In this document: piece by piece, positions 31,046-42,769 of the stretch
Layout: every line of letters begins with the position of its first letter
Position numbering within the stretch: the stretch's first letter is position 1
Source: Flaccisagitta enflata
Lineage: Eukaryota > Chaetognatha > Sagittoidea > Aphragmophora
Length of the DNA: 64,000 bases
NCBI GenBank assembly: GCA_965153355.1
Contig: OZ231127.1
Span: forward strand, 50,282,001 to 50,346,000
Direction: 5' to 3'
Program-made: the position numbers and the translations under genes
The notes under the pieces: generated by a model
Seen by the model: only the letters and a program-made list of their open reading frames with translations
Databases searched by the model: none
What the model was told of the DNA's origin: nothing

Positions 31046-31459
31046 GGGCAGTGGCCCCAAAGGGGACGATGTTCTGTAGAACACGGGGATTTTTGTTTGT
31101 TCGTTTGTTTGTTCGTTTGGTTCTCCGTCTGTTCCCCCCAGGACCTCTCAGGCCTGAAATCTGCCCTCTCAGGCCTTGAATCTGCGAGGGCAGATTTCAG
31201 GCCTGTGAGGACAGATTTCAGGCCTGTGAGGACAGATTTCAGGCCTGAGAGGACAGATTTCAGGTCTGAGAGGGCAGATTTCAGGCCTGAGAGGGCAGAT
31301 TCAAAGCCTGAGTGTGCAGATTTCAGGCCTGAGAGGGCAGATTTCAGGTCTGACAGGGCCTGGGGGGGGAGGACAAACGGAGAACGAACAAACGAACGAA
31401 CGAACAAACGAAAGTCCCCCGTATTTTACAGGACATCATCCCCTTCGGGACCGCTGCCC
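31046..31459. mobile_element. Inverted-end element, second subtype (CAGGCCTGAAATCTGCCCTC array)
   Basis: Left end GGGCAGTGGCCCCAAAGGGG, then GATGTTCTGTAGAACACGGG and TTCGTTTG repeats. The right end is the inverse. The interior is about ten 20-bp units (CAGGCCTGAAATCTGCCCTC type) with an orientation flip near 31190. Confidence 0.75.
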
Positions 31460-31543
31460 AAAAAAGTAAGTCGCAAAAGCGTTAGATGGTCAGCGGTACG
31501 CGTTGCGCCTATGTGAGTGTATGTGGGTGCAAGGTGGTTAGCG

Positions 31544-31926
31544 GAGCAGCGGCCCCAAAGGGACCAATGACCTATGCTGTTTTTTTTTAGCCTCGAGGCT
31601 GGGATTAGGGCCTCGAGGCTGGGATTTGAGCTTTGAGGCTTGGATTTGAGCCTCGAGGCTTTGATTTGAGCCTCGAGGCTGGGATTTGAGCCTCCAGGCT
31701 GGTATTTGAGCCTCCAGGCTGGGATTTGAGCCTCCAGGGTGGGACTTGAGCCTCTAGGCATTTTGACAATTTCCCATGTTATCCTATGAGAATTTCAGGC
31801 TTGAGAAACTTTGGGGGGGGAGATGTATGGACGGACAGACGGATGGAAGGACGGATGGACGGACAGACGGACGGATGGACGGATGTATGGAAAGTCACCC
31901 CTGTGTCCTACAGGACATCGGCCCTT
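31544..31926. mobile_element. Hybrid inverted-end element
   Basis: The left end is of the CCTATGC subtype, with GCCTCGAGGCTGGGATTTGA units. The right end is of the CCTGTGTCCTACAGGACATC subtype, with (GGAC)n steps. This looks like recombination between the two subtypes. Confidence 0.6.
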
Positions 31927-32311
31927 TAGCAGAATGGCAGAATTTAGTCCAAAATAGCAGATTTGAGGTTTGGGGGGCAGGCTTGAGGCCTAGAGGACAA
32001 ATTTGAGGCCTGAAAAGTTGATTTGAGGGATGGATTTGAGGTCTGGAGGGCTGATTTGAGGTCTGGAGGGCAGATATGAGGTCGGGGGAGCTGATTTGAG
32101 CTCTCTAGGGCTAAATTGAGGTTTGAAAGGGCTAATTTGAGGGCTCAGAGGGCCAAAATCAGGCCTGAGACTGCAGATTAAAGGCTATGATGGCCAAGGG
32201 GGGGACGGAAGGACGGATGGACGGATGGACGTTTCGAAATTCCCCCTGTGTCCTACAGGACATTGGCATTGGGGGACATTGGCATTGGGGGACATTGGGG
32301 CTGCTGCCCAC
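31927..32311. repeat. Half element of the same family
   Basis: Degenerate GATTTGAGGTCTGGAGGGCA units, (GGAC)n steps, then CCTGTGTCCTACAGGACATT, a triplicated GGGGGACATTGGCATT step and a GGCTGCTGCCC end. Confidence 0.6.
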
Positions 32312-32689
32312 TAACTGATTAGTAAAACACATTCAACACTATTTAAACCTTAACTACACTGTTTTATTGCAAAATAATGATCATCGGGAAAAAAGTCGAA
32401 GTCAGTCTTCGACTTTTTGACATATTCGAGAGAAAAAGGGTTTTCATTTTCTTATGGGAAAGTTGTGCATCTCTTCCGGCTGATTGCACCCTCGGACAAA
32501 ATTGATAGGGTAAGTAAATTTGATAATTCTCTTTCATTTGGCGCCAAGCAGAATGCTCTACGACAAATATTTTTCGCGCTATGATTTTTTAAAGATTTAT
32601 TTACAAAAATTGCAAATTAAATTTTTTTTTGATTTTTTATGATTTTAAGTAGGATCAATAAAAAAGTGTATTTATGTTTGTTTGAGCAT

Positions 32690-33030
32690 GCAAATACAAG
32701 AAAACATATTTATGAGCATAGCTGCTCATCTCTTAGGGTGTTTTTGAGTTTCTGATTTCAAATTCAATAAATGAATAAATATTTTGTTACATGTTTAAGC
32801 AAGCAGATACAAAAAAGCATGTCAGTGAGCTCAGTTGCTTATTTGGGAGGGTGTTTTTATGTATTCTAGCTCACTTGGCTCATTTAGCTCAGTCTTTTTT
32901 TCTGATCTTTAATGGGATAAATACATAAATGCAAATACAAGAAAGCATGTCAGTGAGCATAGCTGGTTGTGTGGTTGAGTGATTTTGAGCATTTTAGCTC
33001 ATCTAGCTCATTTGGCTCAGTCCTATATTT
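32690..33030. repeat. Diverged ~120-130 bp tandem repeat
   Basis: Three copies starting at about 32690, 32810 and 32938, each with GCAAATACAAGAAA.CAT, a GAGCATAGCTG-like step and TTTAGCTCA motifs. Confidence 0.5.
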
Positions 33031-33039
33031 CTCGGATTA

Positions 33040-33600
33040 ACAGTGCAACCAATACATGCAAGTGCTTTTGATTTGATCTAACAAGTAGAAAGATTTGCAG
33101 TGACTGAAAACAAAAGCTTGGTGAAAAGTGACCAATGCTTACGACTTTTTTCCTCACGGCGACAGCCGCCATTACTGGTATAAATAAAGATCATATAAAT
33201 AATATTATTATTGGGGGATTCTTAACTTATTATTTTCAAAAATTTACAAAAGATGACATGAAAAAAATGAAGTTCGATGCAAATTAGATCTAAATTAAGC
33301 CACAAAAAATTTCATCAAAAACCACTCTAGTTAGAATGGGCAGTTAGGTTTGAAAACCACTCAAATCCGATTTTGCCTAAAGTAGTATGGGAGCCTACTG
33401 CCCTTATTTTCAAATGAAGATTCGGCCTTGAGTGCCCTCCTTCGATATTGTGACCCCGCATCACTAGTTTAGTAGAAACCTACTGAGTTTGTTCAGTTCT
33501 TCAGTTGAATTGAAGAATAAAAAAAAACTTGAAATTTTCCAGACTTGAAAGTATTATGAATACATCGTGACCATTGTGTTGTAAGTGGCATTTCCGAGTG
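33040..33600. other. Stretch with no recognised feature
   Basis: AT-rich, no supported exon or repeat. Confidence 0.4.
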
Positions 33601-33796
33601 CCTCAAGCTTAATCACCGAAAGTTATGCTCACAAGTCGAAGAAGAACAAAGCGGGACCTTTTGCGTCATTGTCTCATAATGGTTAAACAATTTGTATATT
33701 TTAAAAGAGGTGATACTTCTGTGGACTACCGTTTGGGAATGTATCGAGGGCAGTGCAGAGGCGCAGTGTGTCATGTCACATCTAGATGGGAAACCA

Positions 33797-33991
33797 ACAA
33801 GGCCGGTTACACGGCTACCCAAATCGTGTGCGGTTGGGCAGCGGCCGTATTTGAGGTCACCAGAGAATTTGGGTAGGAGAAGTGATGCGAAATACCGCAA
33901 AAACATGAAAAATGTGAAATGTGACCCACCAACAGACTAACTGACGGACGGACAAAACGGAGTTAAGATTCGCGAAGCGCGCGACTAAAAA
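33797..33991 (+). repeat. PTR copy
   Basis: AACAAGGCCGGTTACACGGC start. The tail is ATTCGCGAAGCGCGCGACTA, diverged at the palindrome centre. Confidence 0.75.
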
Positions 33992-34359
33992 ACACTGAAA
34001 AAGTATTAAAGCGAATGGATGGTCGGACTAATACAGCGAGTAAAAGGGACACACACAAAAATGGACGCTTTTTTAGGCTCTCCCAGTGGTGCTCTTCTTT
34101 TTAGACATGAGTGATTATTGAGCATTACGCTTAGCAGGAATTGACCAAAGTTGTCAGACCCCCAATCGCAGTATGAGCGCATGTTGATTTGTGTGAATTA
34201 AAACAAAATGCAAAGTTTCATGACCCTCAGTGACCAAAAACCATAGGCAGCGGTCTTATTTAGGTCAAAAACGTGCAGAACATCTTTTTCCCTTGTCATT
34301 TCTTTCTAATTGCAATCACGAAGTTCTTCAAAGCAGTAAACAGTGACATGAGGTCACGT

Positions 34360-34711
34360 TATCATTACGGATGGGTGGGCAGGGGCACCCAACCCCATCA
34401 ACACCCCGCGCCTACTCCTAAGCCGGATCAACAAGGCGCGGGGCCCTAAGCTAGGCCAGGGGCGCGGGGCCCCCTAACCCCCCATTTTTGCCCCCCCTGC
34501 TAACCCCCTTTCCCCTTTCCCCCCCCCCCCGTTTACCCAATAACTCAAAACCAGTGGATTGAAATTTTATCTAACATGCGCAACTTCTTGTCTGCCTAAA
34601 AGTGATATATTTAAAAAACTTAAAACAGATGAAATAACAGAATATGATATTTCCATTACAGTTAAGTATATCAACTTTCTTTTTATCTTTCTTTCTTTCT
34701 TTCTTTTTTTT

Positions 34712-34799
<88 letters not shown>

Positions 34800-34915
34800 T
34801 TTTTTTCTTTCCCTTTTTTTTTAAGGGTAGGTGCTGCAGCCGCGGGGCCCCCCCTGAGGCGCAGGGCCCTAAGCTATAGCTTTTTTAGCCTATTTGTTGA
34901 TCCAGCATAGGCCTA
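34360..34915. repeat. GC-rich repeat flanking a (CTTT)n array
   Basis: GGCGCGGGGCCC blocks at 34435-34480 and 34840-34870, with an inverted GCCGGATCAACAAG / TGTTGATCCAGC pair, bracket a CTTT array (34686-34803) and a C-rich run. Confidence 0.65.
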
Positions 34916-34979
34916 CTCCCTCCAACTAATGCACACACCGGAAGAGCTTCTGAAACATTCATTTTTCCGACTTTTTGAC

Positions 34980-35060
34980 TTGTGCGTTACGGACTGACCA
35001 ACCATTGGACGGACAAAGTCTCTTATATAGTTGCATGTTTGAACTAACGAGGCCGTATAC
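34980..35060 (+). repeat. Degenerate PTR-like fragment
   Basis: GACTGACCAACCATTGGACG, then TATATAGTTGCATG and GAGGCCGTATACACAG. Weak resemblance only. Confidence 0.35.
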
Positions 35061-35265
35061 ACAGTAGTTTGGTTGTTACGCCTTACCTAGTCGTCAAACT
35101 CATTAGCACTTTCAAGGAAGTGTTACTATAAGTGTAAAAATACAGTAGGAATTTTCAAAAATGACCCCCTGGTGATCAAAGGTTTGCCGAAATGGAAATT
35201 TTGTCATTGCTGCTTTCATCATATTTTACCATCATCGAAATGAACCAGAAAATAATAATCAATTT

Positions 35266-35402
35266 TGGAGGAAGACTGCTCCTAAACAAATAAAGCCACA
35301 AACCCCAGATTGATCGCATTTTAAAAATTTTAAACTACTTTTTAAAATGAAACCAATCTGGCTGACAGAGCTTTATTTGTTTAGGAGGAGCACTTTCTCA
35401 AA
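35266..35402. repeat. Short inverted repeat
   Basis: TGCTCCTAAACAAATAAAGC and GCTTTATTTGTTTAGGAGGA are inverted around a TTTTAAAAATTTTAAA-type centre. Confidence 0.6.
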
Positions 35403-35451
35403 GTTGATGCTTGTTTCCAGCTAAAACATTTTTGTTTCAGAACAATGAAAG

Positions 35452-35455
35452 CACA

Positions 35456-35530
<75 letters not shown>
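35452..35530. repeat. (CA)n microsatellite
   Basis: About 38 CA dinucleotides. Confidence 0.95.
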
Positions 35531-35531
<1 letters not shown>

Positions 35532-35801
35532 CACAGTCACAGTCTATCTCTCTCTCTCTGGTTACAAGATCGGCTATCAAGCATATGGACAGGGACAGTG
35601 AAGCCTTATCGCGTTAGTGTTGTGGATATGCAACTAAAACATTAAAGCTCAGCTGATATCTGTAAGGGACTTGGAAAAAAGTGTCTTTTGTTACAACAAT
35701 GAACAAATCTTGACCCTTCTTTTTTCTTACCAGCTTTTAGTTGCTACATAACTTTACAACCCGCTATGTAAGTTGGTTGGTCCGTTGGTCAGTTTCCTTT
35801 T

Positions 35802-36236
35802 GGGCAGCGACCCCCAAGAGGGCTGATGACAACACTTTCACACATAATGGAAATTACTCCTCCTCCGTTCACTCCTTTTAGGGCTCAAATCCAAGTCTTG
35901 AGTCTAAAATTCGGCTATGAGCCTTGAACTTTGAGGCCCAAATACTAGCCTCAAGGCTCAAATCTCATTGTTGAGGCTCAAGTCTCAACCTTGAGGCTCA
36001 AATCCCAGCCTTGTGGCTCAAATTCCAGCCTTGATGTTCAAATTCCTGCCTTGAGGCTCAATTCTTAGTAGCGAGGCTCAAATCCCAGCTTCGAGGCTCA
36101 AATTCTAACCTTGAGGCTCAAATTCCAGCCTCCATGCTCAAATTCCAGCCTCCATGCTCAAATCCTGTCCTCGAAGCTCTAATCCCAGCCTCAAGGCTCA
36201 AATCCCAGCCTCAAGGCTCAACAATTTAGCAACTTC
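35802..36236 (+). repeat. Half element with GAGGCTCAAATCCCAGCCTT array
   Basis: GGGCAGCGACCCCCAAGAGG end, then about sixteen units of 20-21 bp. No right end. Confidence 0.75.
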
Positions 36237-36255
36237 ATACTTTTTTGCCGTTTTT

Positions 36256-36663
36256 GGGCAGCGGCCCCGAAGAGGCCGATGACCTATGTTTTCACACATG
36301 TGGGGAATTTTGTCCTCCTTCAGCATATCCCTGTTAAAATCCTAATCTGGAGGCCCAAAGCCCAGCCTTCAGGCCCAAATCCTAGCCTCAAGGCCTAAAT
36401 ACTACCATGGAGGCCTCAATTTCAGCATTCAGGCCAAAATCTCAGCCTCCAGGCCATATCTCAGCCTCCAGGATAGGATTTGGGCTTTGAGGTTAGGATT
36501 TGGGCCTGTAGGCTGGGATATGGGCTTTGAGGCTGGAATTTGGGCTTTGAGGTTGGAATTTGGGCCTCGAGGCTGCATTTTGAGGGGGAGTACACTGAAG
36601 GAGAAGGAGAAAACTCCCCATGTGTGAAAGCATAGGTCATTGATCCCTTCAGCACCGCTGCCC
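36256..36663. mobile_element. Complete inverted-end element
   Basis: Left GGGCAGCGGCCCCGAAGAGG and GATGACCTATGTTTTCACAC, right GTGTGAAAGCATAGGTCATT and CCGCTGCCC. The internal 20-bp units flip orientation near 36470. It is the most intact uninterrupted copy in the window. Confidence 0.8.
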
Positions 36664-36897
36664 TGTTTCCCCTTCAACAAGCACATCCTACTTAGGCAGG
36701 GCACGAGTACCGCAGACCATCTAACGCTTTTGCGACTATTGAGCTTCTTAAGCTCACAGCTCCTGACTAGATACCTAAGTGAGTTTCTCTATAAATACTC
36801 CTGCCACCCCGCACGCGCCTGGGGTAGCCTTGTTTGGTTTCAAATCATCGGCAATGTGCTTAAACAAGCTGTATTGAAAAATTGCTTATCTCAAACT

Positions 36898-36925
36898 CAA
36901 GGTGTGTGTGCGCGCCTTCATGTGT

Positions 36926-36963
<38 letters not shown>

Positions 36964-37018
36964 GTGTGTGCGTGCGTGCGTATGTGTATTTTTGTGCGCG
37001 TATATGTGTGTGTGCTCA
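36898..37018. repeat. (GT)n microsatellite, interrupted
   Basis: GT/GC dinucleotide run. Confidence 0.95.
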
Positions 37019-37121
37019 TCTTGTAGATGTTTTGGTGTAGATTTTTCTGTTTTGCTACTTTTTTTTAAAGAAATTCAATTTCCTCAGCAACCTCTTTACC
37101 GATTTGGATGAAATTTTAGTT

Positions 37122-37337
37122 AAACAAGGCCGGATACACAGCTACCCTAGTTGCGTGCAGGTGGGCAGGATCAGTGATGGAGAAGGTCACTGGAGCATTT
37201 GGGCCGGAGGCAAGAGCTCAAAACGCTCAAAAACGCCTCAAAAACCGACCAACCGACCAACTGACTGACCAACCGACTGACCGACTGACCAACCAACTGC
37301 CTGGGGTGTAGAGTCGCGTAGCACTCGACTAAAAATA
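37122..37337 (+). repeat. PTR copy
   Basis: AACAAGGCCGGATACACAGC start, GGAGAAGGTCACTGGAGCAT middle, (CCAACCGACTGA) steps, tail AGTCGCGTAGCACTCGACTA. Confidence 0.8.
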
Positions 37338-37582
37338 CCATTTAATGAACCTTTTTCCAACATTGTGACTCAACTAGAATATGAGGATTGATTTTCTAAA
37401 GATTAAAAAGATTCAATCATTTTGACAAAACATGTCATTTCCATTCCTCTCACAAGATTTAAATTCGGTAAACGATTCTGTAATCTTAGAGTATTTTTAA
37501 AAGACAAACCTTGTTTATACACTTAGTATAACATTTTCTTTCATGTGCTAAGGAATCTGATATCTACAGGCCATAATAACCA

Positions 37583-37874
37583 ACCTAATACACAGCTACA
37601 GATCTCGCGTGTGGCTGGGGCAGAGACAGTGATGATGAGGCTAACCCATGCTATTGGGCAGGAGTAGTAATGCAAAAATCACTCCTAAACGCCAAAAAAA
37701 CTGATGGTGATGGACAGAAGGATGGACGGACAGATGGATACATGGACGGACAGATGGACGGCCGGTCGGCCAGACAGATGGACGGAGGGATGGATGGAAC
37801 GGGCAGATGGAGAAACTGAGAAACGGAACGACCGACATAGCGGGTTATAAAGTTGTATGCACGCGACCAAAAAA
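37583..37874 (+). repeat. PTR copy, diverged
   Basis: CCTAATACACAGCTAC start, an expanded GGACGGACAGATGGA step region, tail AGTTGTATGCACGCGACCAA. Confidence 0.65.
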
Positions 37875-37979
37875 TGGGGTTTAATCCTGAAAAAATCTCA
37901 AAGGTGCATAGATTAACATGTATCTGGGTCAAGCAAAGAAAAAATGATCTGTGAACTGCCAAATTTGTAGTTGTCACTT

Positions 37980-38033
37980 TTTAGTCGCATGCACGCGACT
38001 CTATAACCCGCTATGTCTGTCGGTCGGTTTGCA
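37980..38033 (-). repeat. PTR 3' fragment
   Basis: TTTTTAGTCGCATGCACGCG and then CTCTATAACCCGCTATGTC. It joins a 112-bp tandem repeat. Confidence 0.7.
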
Positions 38034-38034
38034 C

Positions 38035-38310
38035 TGGGTGGTTGTGGCATACTAGAGACATTATATACCCAACCACCACCCAAAACCCCCAAATCACCAT
38101 CACCGACACCCCTAAAATCACCAAAACACCTAAATCACCAACACTCTGGGTGGTTTTGGCATACTAGCGGTGTTATATACCCAACCACCACCCAAAACCA
38201 CCAAATCATCATCACCGCCACCCCTAAAATCACCCAAACACCTAAATCGTCAACACTCTCGGTGGTTTTGGCATACTAGAGGCGTTATATACCCAACCAC
38301 CACCCAAAAC
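38035..38310. repeat. 112-bp tandem repeat, 2.5 copies
   Basis: Units start at 38036, 38148 and 38260, each with GGTGGTTTTGGCATACTAG and later TATACCCAACCACCACCC. The CCACCACCC and GGTGGTT parts are partly complementary within a unit. Confidence 0.8.
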
Positions 38311-38529
38311 AAGGACGAGGAATAAAATGCTTGAAGGAGGATTGGGAAAATAAGTTAAGTTTTTCGAGAAAGATAATGTCGATCAAACAGTAAATCACAG
38401 GTCAGTGGACAACTGCATTGATGAAGTACACATGGAATGAATGCATGAATCGATAACCGATGAATGAGAATTTATGAGTAATAAATTCATAATGAATGAG
38501 TGTGAATATTACGAATCAATTAGCATGAT

Positions 38530-38625
38530 GAATGAATGAATGCAATGAATGATGAATGTTGTCAAATGAATGAAGAATGAGAGAACGAATGAATGAATGA
38601 TTGAATGAATGGATGAAATGAGATG
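38530..38625. repeat. GAATGAATGA-rich repeat
   Basis: Imperfect AATG tetranucleotides. Confidence 0.8.
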
Positions 38626-38768
38626 AAGAATGATTTGAATTTCCCGCATGAGAAATTTCAAGTGATTTTGGTCAATTTCAGTGATTTTTTCTCTTGAGCT
38701 TAACAAAACAAAGGTCAAACGGACGGATGCACTGACAGAGCCTCTTACTTTGGTACAATTAAAGACAT

Positions 38769-38973
38769 AACAAGGCTGGATACACGGCTACCCTAATCGC
38801 GTGTGGGTGGGCAGGGGCATTGATAGATAAGGTTACTGGGGCATTTGGGCAGAAGCAGTTAGCTCAAAATGCTAAAAAAACGCTAAAAAAGTAAAAAGAG
38901 CACCAATCAAGCAACCGATCGACCAACCGACCTACAGACTGACAAAGCGGGGTAAATAGTCGCGTCTAAAAAT
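38769..38973 (+). repeat. PTR copy with clipped tail
   Basis: AACAAGGCTGGATACACGGC start, CGATCGACCAACCGACC steps, tail AGTCGCGTCTAAAAATG. Half of the palindrome is deleted. Confidence 0.75.
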
Positions 38974-39906
38974 GCTTAGCTGAAACGTGAAGAATAAAAG
39001 ATGCAAAAAGAGCTAACTGAAAGTAAATATGTTAGTATTTACTTTGATTTTTATCATAAATATGCTCGCTGCCGATGGTTTGAGGTCTCTGATGCTTATG
39101 AAACTTTTTCCCTGGGCCTCTGCCGCACATATACACATTCCAGCATACTGCGATGAGCGGTGCTTTGACTTCGGTCCATGGATTCTAAGCGTATTGAGCA
39201 TGCTACCAACAGAATGAGTGGACTGATTTAAAGCTGAATGGATGGTCGGACTAATACAGTAAGCAAAAGAGAAATAATCTTTAGGACGAATGTAGATCTG
39301 TGGTCAGAACTGTAACACAGGTCAGCGCACAAGCGGCAGCGCTTTCAGGTCGTGAAGTTGAAATTGAAGGAGAATCAATCGGGCCAAATTACGACTAGCA
39401 AAAATCACTCGGGATGTCGAATAGATGCGTTCTTTCACGTCTTATGTGACAATTGAAGGGGAATAAAACTTTAAAACACCGTTTGGAATAAGATACAATG
39501 CCTAAGCTACGCACCCACACTCTCTTAAATAGATGCACGAACGCATCTAAAAAATAAACATGTAAAGAGAGATGAAGAGAAATGAAGAAAAGTGACGAGA
39601 AACGAGAAAAAAAGAAGAAAATTCCGCGGACAGACGGACCGACGTGTGAATATAGTCGCGTGTATGCGACTGAAAATATTCTCTGCGATAAATAATCATA
39701 AAAAGGTTTCATTCAGAAGAGGTGCAATATCTTGGCAGCTCCGAAGGGGGTAAGTTTTTTCGAAGATTAACGACTTTGAATGTTGATATCCCGATTCATG
39801 ACTTTTCGTTGTGACAATGACTCAAGTGTCAGGAATCGTCATCGGACTTTGTCCTTTATAGTGTAAACACGACGGACTGTCTCGCCTCACGGACTGGGGC
39901 CTTTTT

Positions 39907-39960
39907 TTTAGTCGCGTGCACGCGACTCTATACTCCGCTTTGTCGGTCCGTCCGTCTTCG
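39907..39960 (-). repeat. PTR 3' fragment with perfect palindrome
   Basis: TTTTTTAGTCGCGTGCACGC then GACTCTATACTCCGC and GTCCGTCCGTC. It abuts a GGGCAGCGGCCCC element. Confidence 0.75.
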
Positions 39961-39967
39961 CCTTTTT

Positions 39968-40230
39968 GGGCAGCGGCCCCGAAAGAAACGAAGTCCTGTG
40001 GAACAGGGGGACTTTCATTCGTTCGTCCCCCTAGGCCCTCTAAGGCCTGAAATCTAGTCTCTCAGGCCTGAAATCTGCCCTCTCAGGCTTTGAATCAGCC
40101 CTCTCAGGCCTGAAGTCTGCCCTCTCAGGCCTGAAACCGGTCCTCTCAGCCCTATAAATATGTCCTCTCAGGCCTTAAATCTGCCCTCTCAGAGTCAAAT
40201 AGGTGAGATGATATTTTTGACCAAGACGGT
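39968..40230 (+). repeat. Half inverted-end element, CAGGCCTGAAATCTGCCCTC array
   Basis: GGGCAGCGGCCCCGAAAGAA, CCTGTGGAACAGGGGGAC and TTCGTTCG, then about eight 20-bp units. It is followed directly by the next element. Confidence 0.7.
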
Positions 40231-40239
40231 ATTGTTTTT

Positions 40240-40664
40240 GGGCAGCAGCCCCAAAGGAGACGAAGTCCTGTAGAACACAAGGGGACTTTCGTTCGTTCAT
40301 TTGTTCGTTTATCTATCCCCCCACCAGCCTGTCAGGCCTCAAATACAGCCTCTCAGGCCTCAAATCCAGCCTCAAAAGCCTCAAATCTGGCCCCTCACGC
40401 CTCAAATTGTGCCTCTCAGGCCACAAATCAGCCTTCTAAGCCTCAAATTAGCGCACTCAGGCTAAGAATCAGTCCTCCATGGCCTTTCAAGCCTTAATTC
40501 AGCTCTCTAAAGCCTCAAATCAGTCTTTCCAGGCCTTTAATTGGCTTTCCCAGGCCTAGCATCAGCTCAATTAGACCCTTTTTGGCCCAAACCAACAAAC
40601 CGACGGACAAACCAAAGTCCCCCTGTATTCTACAGGACTTTGTCCCCTTTCGGGGCCGCTGCCC
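40240..40664. mobile_element. Complete inverted-end element, second subtype
   Basis: Left GGGCAGCAGCCCCAAAGGAG with GTCCTGTAGAACACAAGG, right TATTCTACAGGACTTTGTCC and TTTCGGGGCCGCTGCCC. The interior is CAGGCCTCAAATCCAGCCTC-type units. Confidence 0.75.
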
Positions 40665-40741
40665 TGCTTCCCCTCACTCAAATACACAGTCATGCAAAGC
40701 AGGACAACGGGTATCGTTGACCACATATTGCCCCTGCCCCC

Positions 40742-41050
40742 TGGGCGACCTATTAGACTTATGCTTTCACACATGGGGAAATTTCTCCTGCTTCTCCCCC
40801 GCTCCCCCTGGCCTTGAGCCCCTAATACCACCCTTAAGGTCAAATCTCATATTCGAGGCCCAAATCCCAGCTTCAAGCACAAAAGCCAGCCCCAAGACCC
40901 AAATCTCAGCTCCAAAGCCCAAAACACAGCTCTAGAGCCCAAATTCTTACCTTAAGGCCTTAATCTTAGCTCAAAGGCCCAAATTCCGACCACTAGGAGA
41001 AATTTTTCCACGTATAAAAGCATAAGTCACTCCTCATTGGAGCCGCTGCA
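40742..41050. mobile_element. Degenerate inverted-end element
   Basis: ACCTATTAGACTTATGCTTT and CACACATGGGGAAA on the left, CCACGTATAAAAGCATAAGT and GGAGCCGCTGCA on the right. The interior is GAGGCCCAAATCCCAGCTTC-type units. Confidence 0.65.
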
Positions 41051-41165
41051 CTGCTTCCTCCCTCAACTTCCACCACAACCTTCTTAGGCAGGGCACGGGC
41101 ACCGCTGACTATTTACTTTGATTTCCATCGGTTCTTTCAGAGTCATATGTATGGTGAGTAATCAT

Positions 41166-41880
41166 TAATGAAGAAAAACATCATATATGGGTACACATAC
41201 AGTAGATCTCGTCTAGACTCGAGATAACGGGGGCAAGCATTGTGGAAAGACAAATGAAGGCAGGGGAGCGATATTTGGATCATAGACTAATCAAAAGATG
41301 CTTAATTCCCTATGATAGCTGGTTGCCATGGAAACACATTTCCATGTATTTTTGCTAAATTATCAATATTTTGAGAGATTTTTTTAAGGAACATTGCTTA
41401 AAATCAAATTGGCTACAACTTTCCCACAGTATGTTCTGTAAGAATGTTGCTGGCCGTTGCTAGGGAGCGTATCCATGTGTGACAACCCCTAGCGACCGCT
41501 AAATGAGCGACATTCTTACAAAACATACTGTGGGAAAGTTGTAGCAAATTTGATTTTAAGAAATGTTCCCTAAAAAAAATTCTCAAAATATTGATATTTT
41601 AGCAAAAATACATAGAAATGTGTTTCCATGGCAACCAGATATCATGAGCAATAAAGCATCCCTTTATTAGTCCATATTTCAAATATCACTCCCCTGGCTT
41701 CATTTATTCTTCTACAATGCTTGCCCCCGTTATCTCAAGTCTAGACGAGATCTACTGTACATTTAATTGGTGAAAAACAGTTAAATGTAAACAATCACAC
41801 ATACATTTAATCGGTGGAAAACAGTTAAATGTAAACAATTAAATGTATGTGTACCCATATATGACGTTTTTGCTTCATTA
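41166..41880. repeat. Outer inverted repeat enclosing the fold-back
   Basis: TAATGAAGAAAAACATCATA and GGGTACACATA on the left are inverted on the right (TATGTGTACCCATATATGAC, TTTTTGCTTCATTA). The right part also has two direct copies of CATTTAATCGGTGGAAAACA. The inner element apparently inserted at a TA within this older one. Confidence 0.65.
41200..41757. mobile_element. 558-bp fold-back element, same family as the 4.1-kb palindrome
   Basis: TA-flanked, with ends CAGTAGATCTCGTCTAGACT and AGTCTAGACGAGATCTACTG. Both arms carry GCTACAACTTTCCCACAGTA and its complement. The centre has CTAGGGAGCG/CCCCTAGCGACCG. The subterminal CTTAATTCCCTATGATAGCT matches the termini of 16567-20712. Confidence 0.85.
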
Positions 41881-42249
41881 AGAATTTCCATCGGTGTATG
41901 GACTGCGTAAGGAGTGGTTGATATTCATATCATGGCTTATCAAATTATTGTGATATCGATGATGAAAAATAAAGGCATGTTTAACTGTTTATTGATCTCC
42001 ATTAAAGACCTTTTTTCGAGTCAAGAACAGGTTGCTTTTCCTAATGAGGGTTGGTTCTCGTTTGGAATGCGATGTTTGGCTTTATTATGTTCCTTCATTT
42101 TTTCCGGTGGAAATGATTTTGTTAGGGTGGGTTTTATAAACGGTATTTTCTTATCTGATCTCTCTTACTCTTAGTCTTAGAGGGGACTTCCGTCTCAATG
42201 AAGTTGGTCCCTGCGACTCCAGGGGTGTTTCTAGTCAGAGCTATCGCGT

Positions 42250-42470
42250 ACTTAACGTGCCACTCGGTCGCTCGCTACATTCGTTCGCTCGCACCGCTCA
42301 CTCGCCTCACACTGCTCGGCTTCGCTACACTCACTCTGCTCGCTCACTCCATTCACGGGTTCGCTCACTCACTTCGCTCACTCCCTCGTGGGACAGTTGA
42401 AATTCTTTAAATATGTGTTCACGCTGTGATCGCGTTTCACAGGAACACACGCGTTTTCCATCTTCACGCC
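42250..42470 (+). repeat. CTCGCT-rich dispersed repeat, copy 2
   Basis: GTCGCTCGCTACATTCGTTC, CTCACTC repeats, GGGACAGTTGAAATT, TGATCGCG. Similar in order to 7875-8065. Confidence 0.6.
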
Positions 42471-42769
42471 CTCCGTGCGTACTATCAACTTGGCTGCGCG
42501 CAATCCGTCAAAACCCACCATGATTGCGGAAGAAAACACGCCACTTTTTCGTGTTCGTTAGAATGTTTCTCTTCCGTGCGTTGTTTTACCTGTCTTCAAG
42601 GATTTTTTGTAGTTTCAAAATCATATTTTTTTTATTTCAATGAGGATCAAAGCGACTTGAGACAGTGTCGGCTTGTCGCTCACTTTTCGCACTTATACAC
42701 TCCACAAATGTTGTGAATCGATAAAAATTGAAATTTAAGTGGAGAGACATGCGATTGAAAATTGAAGTG

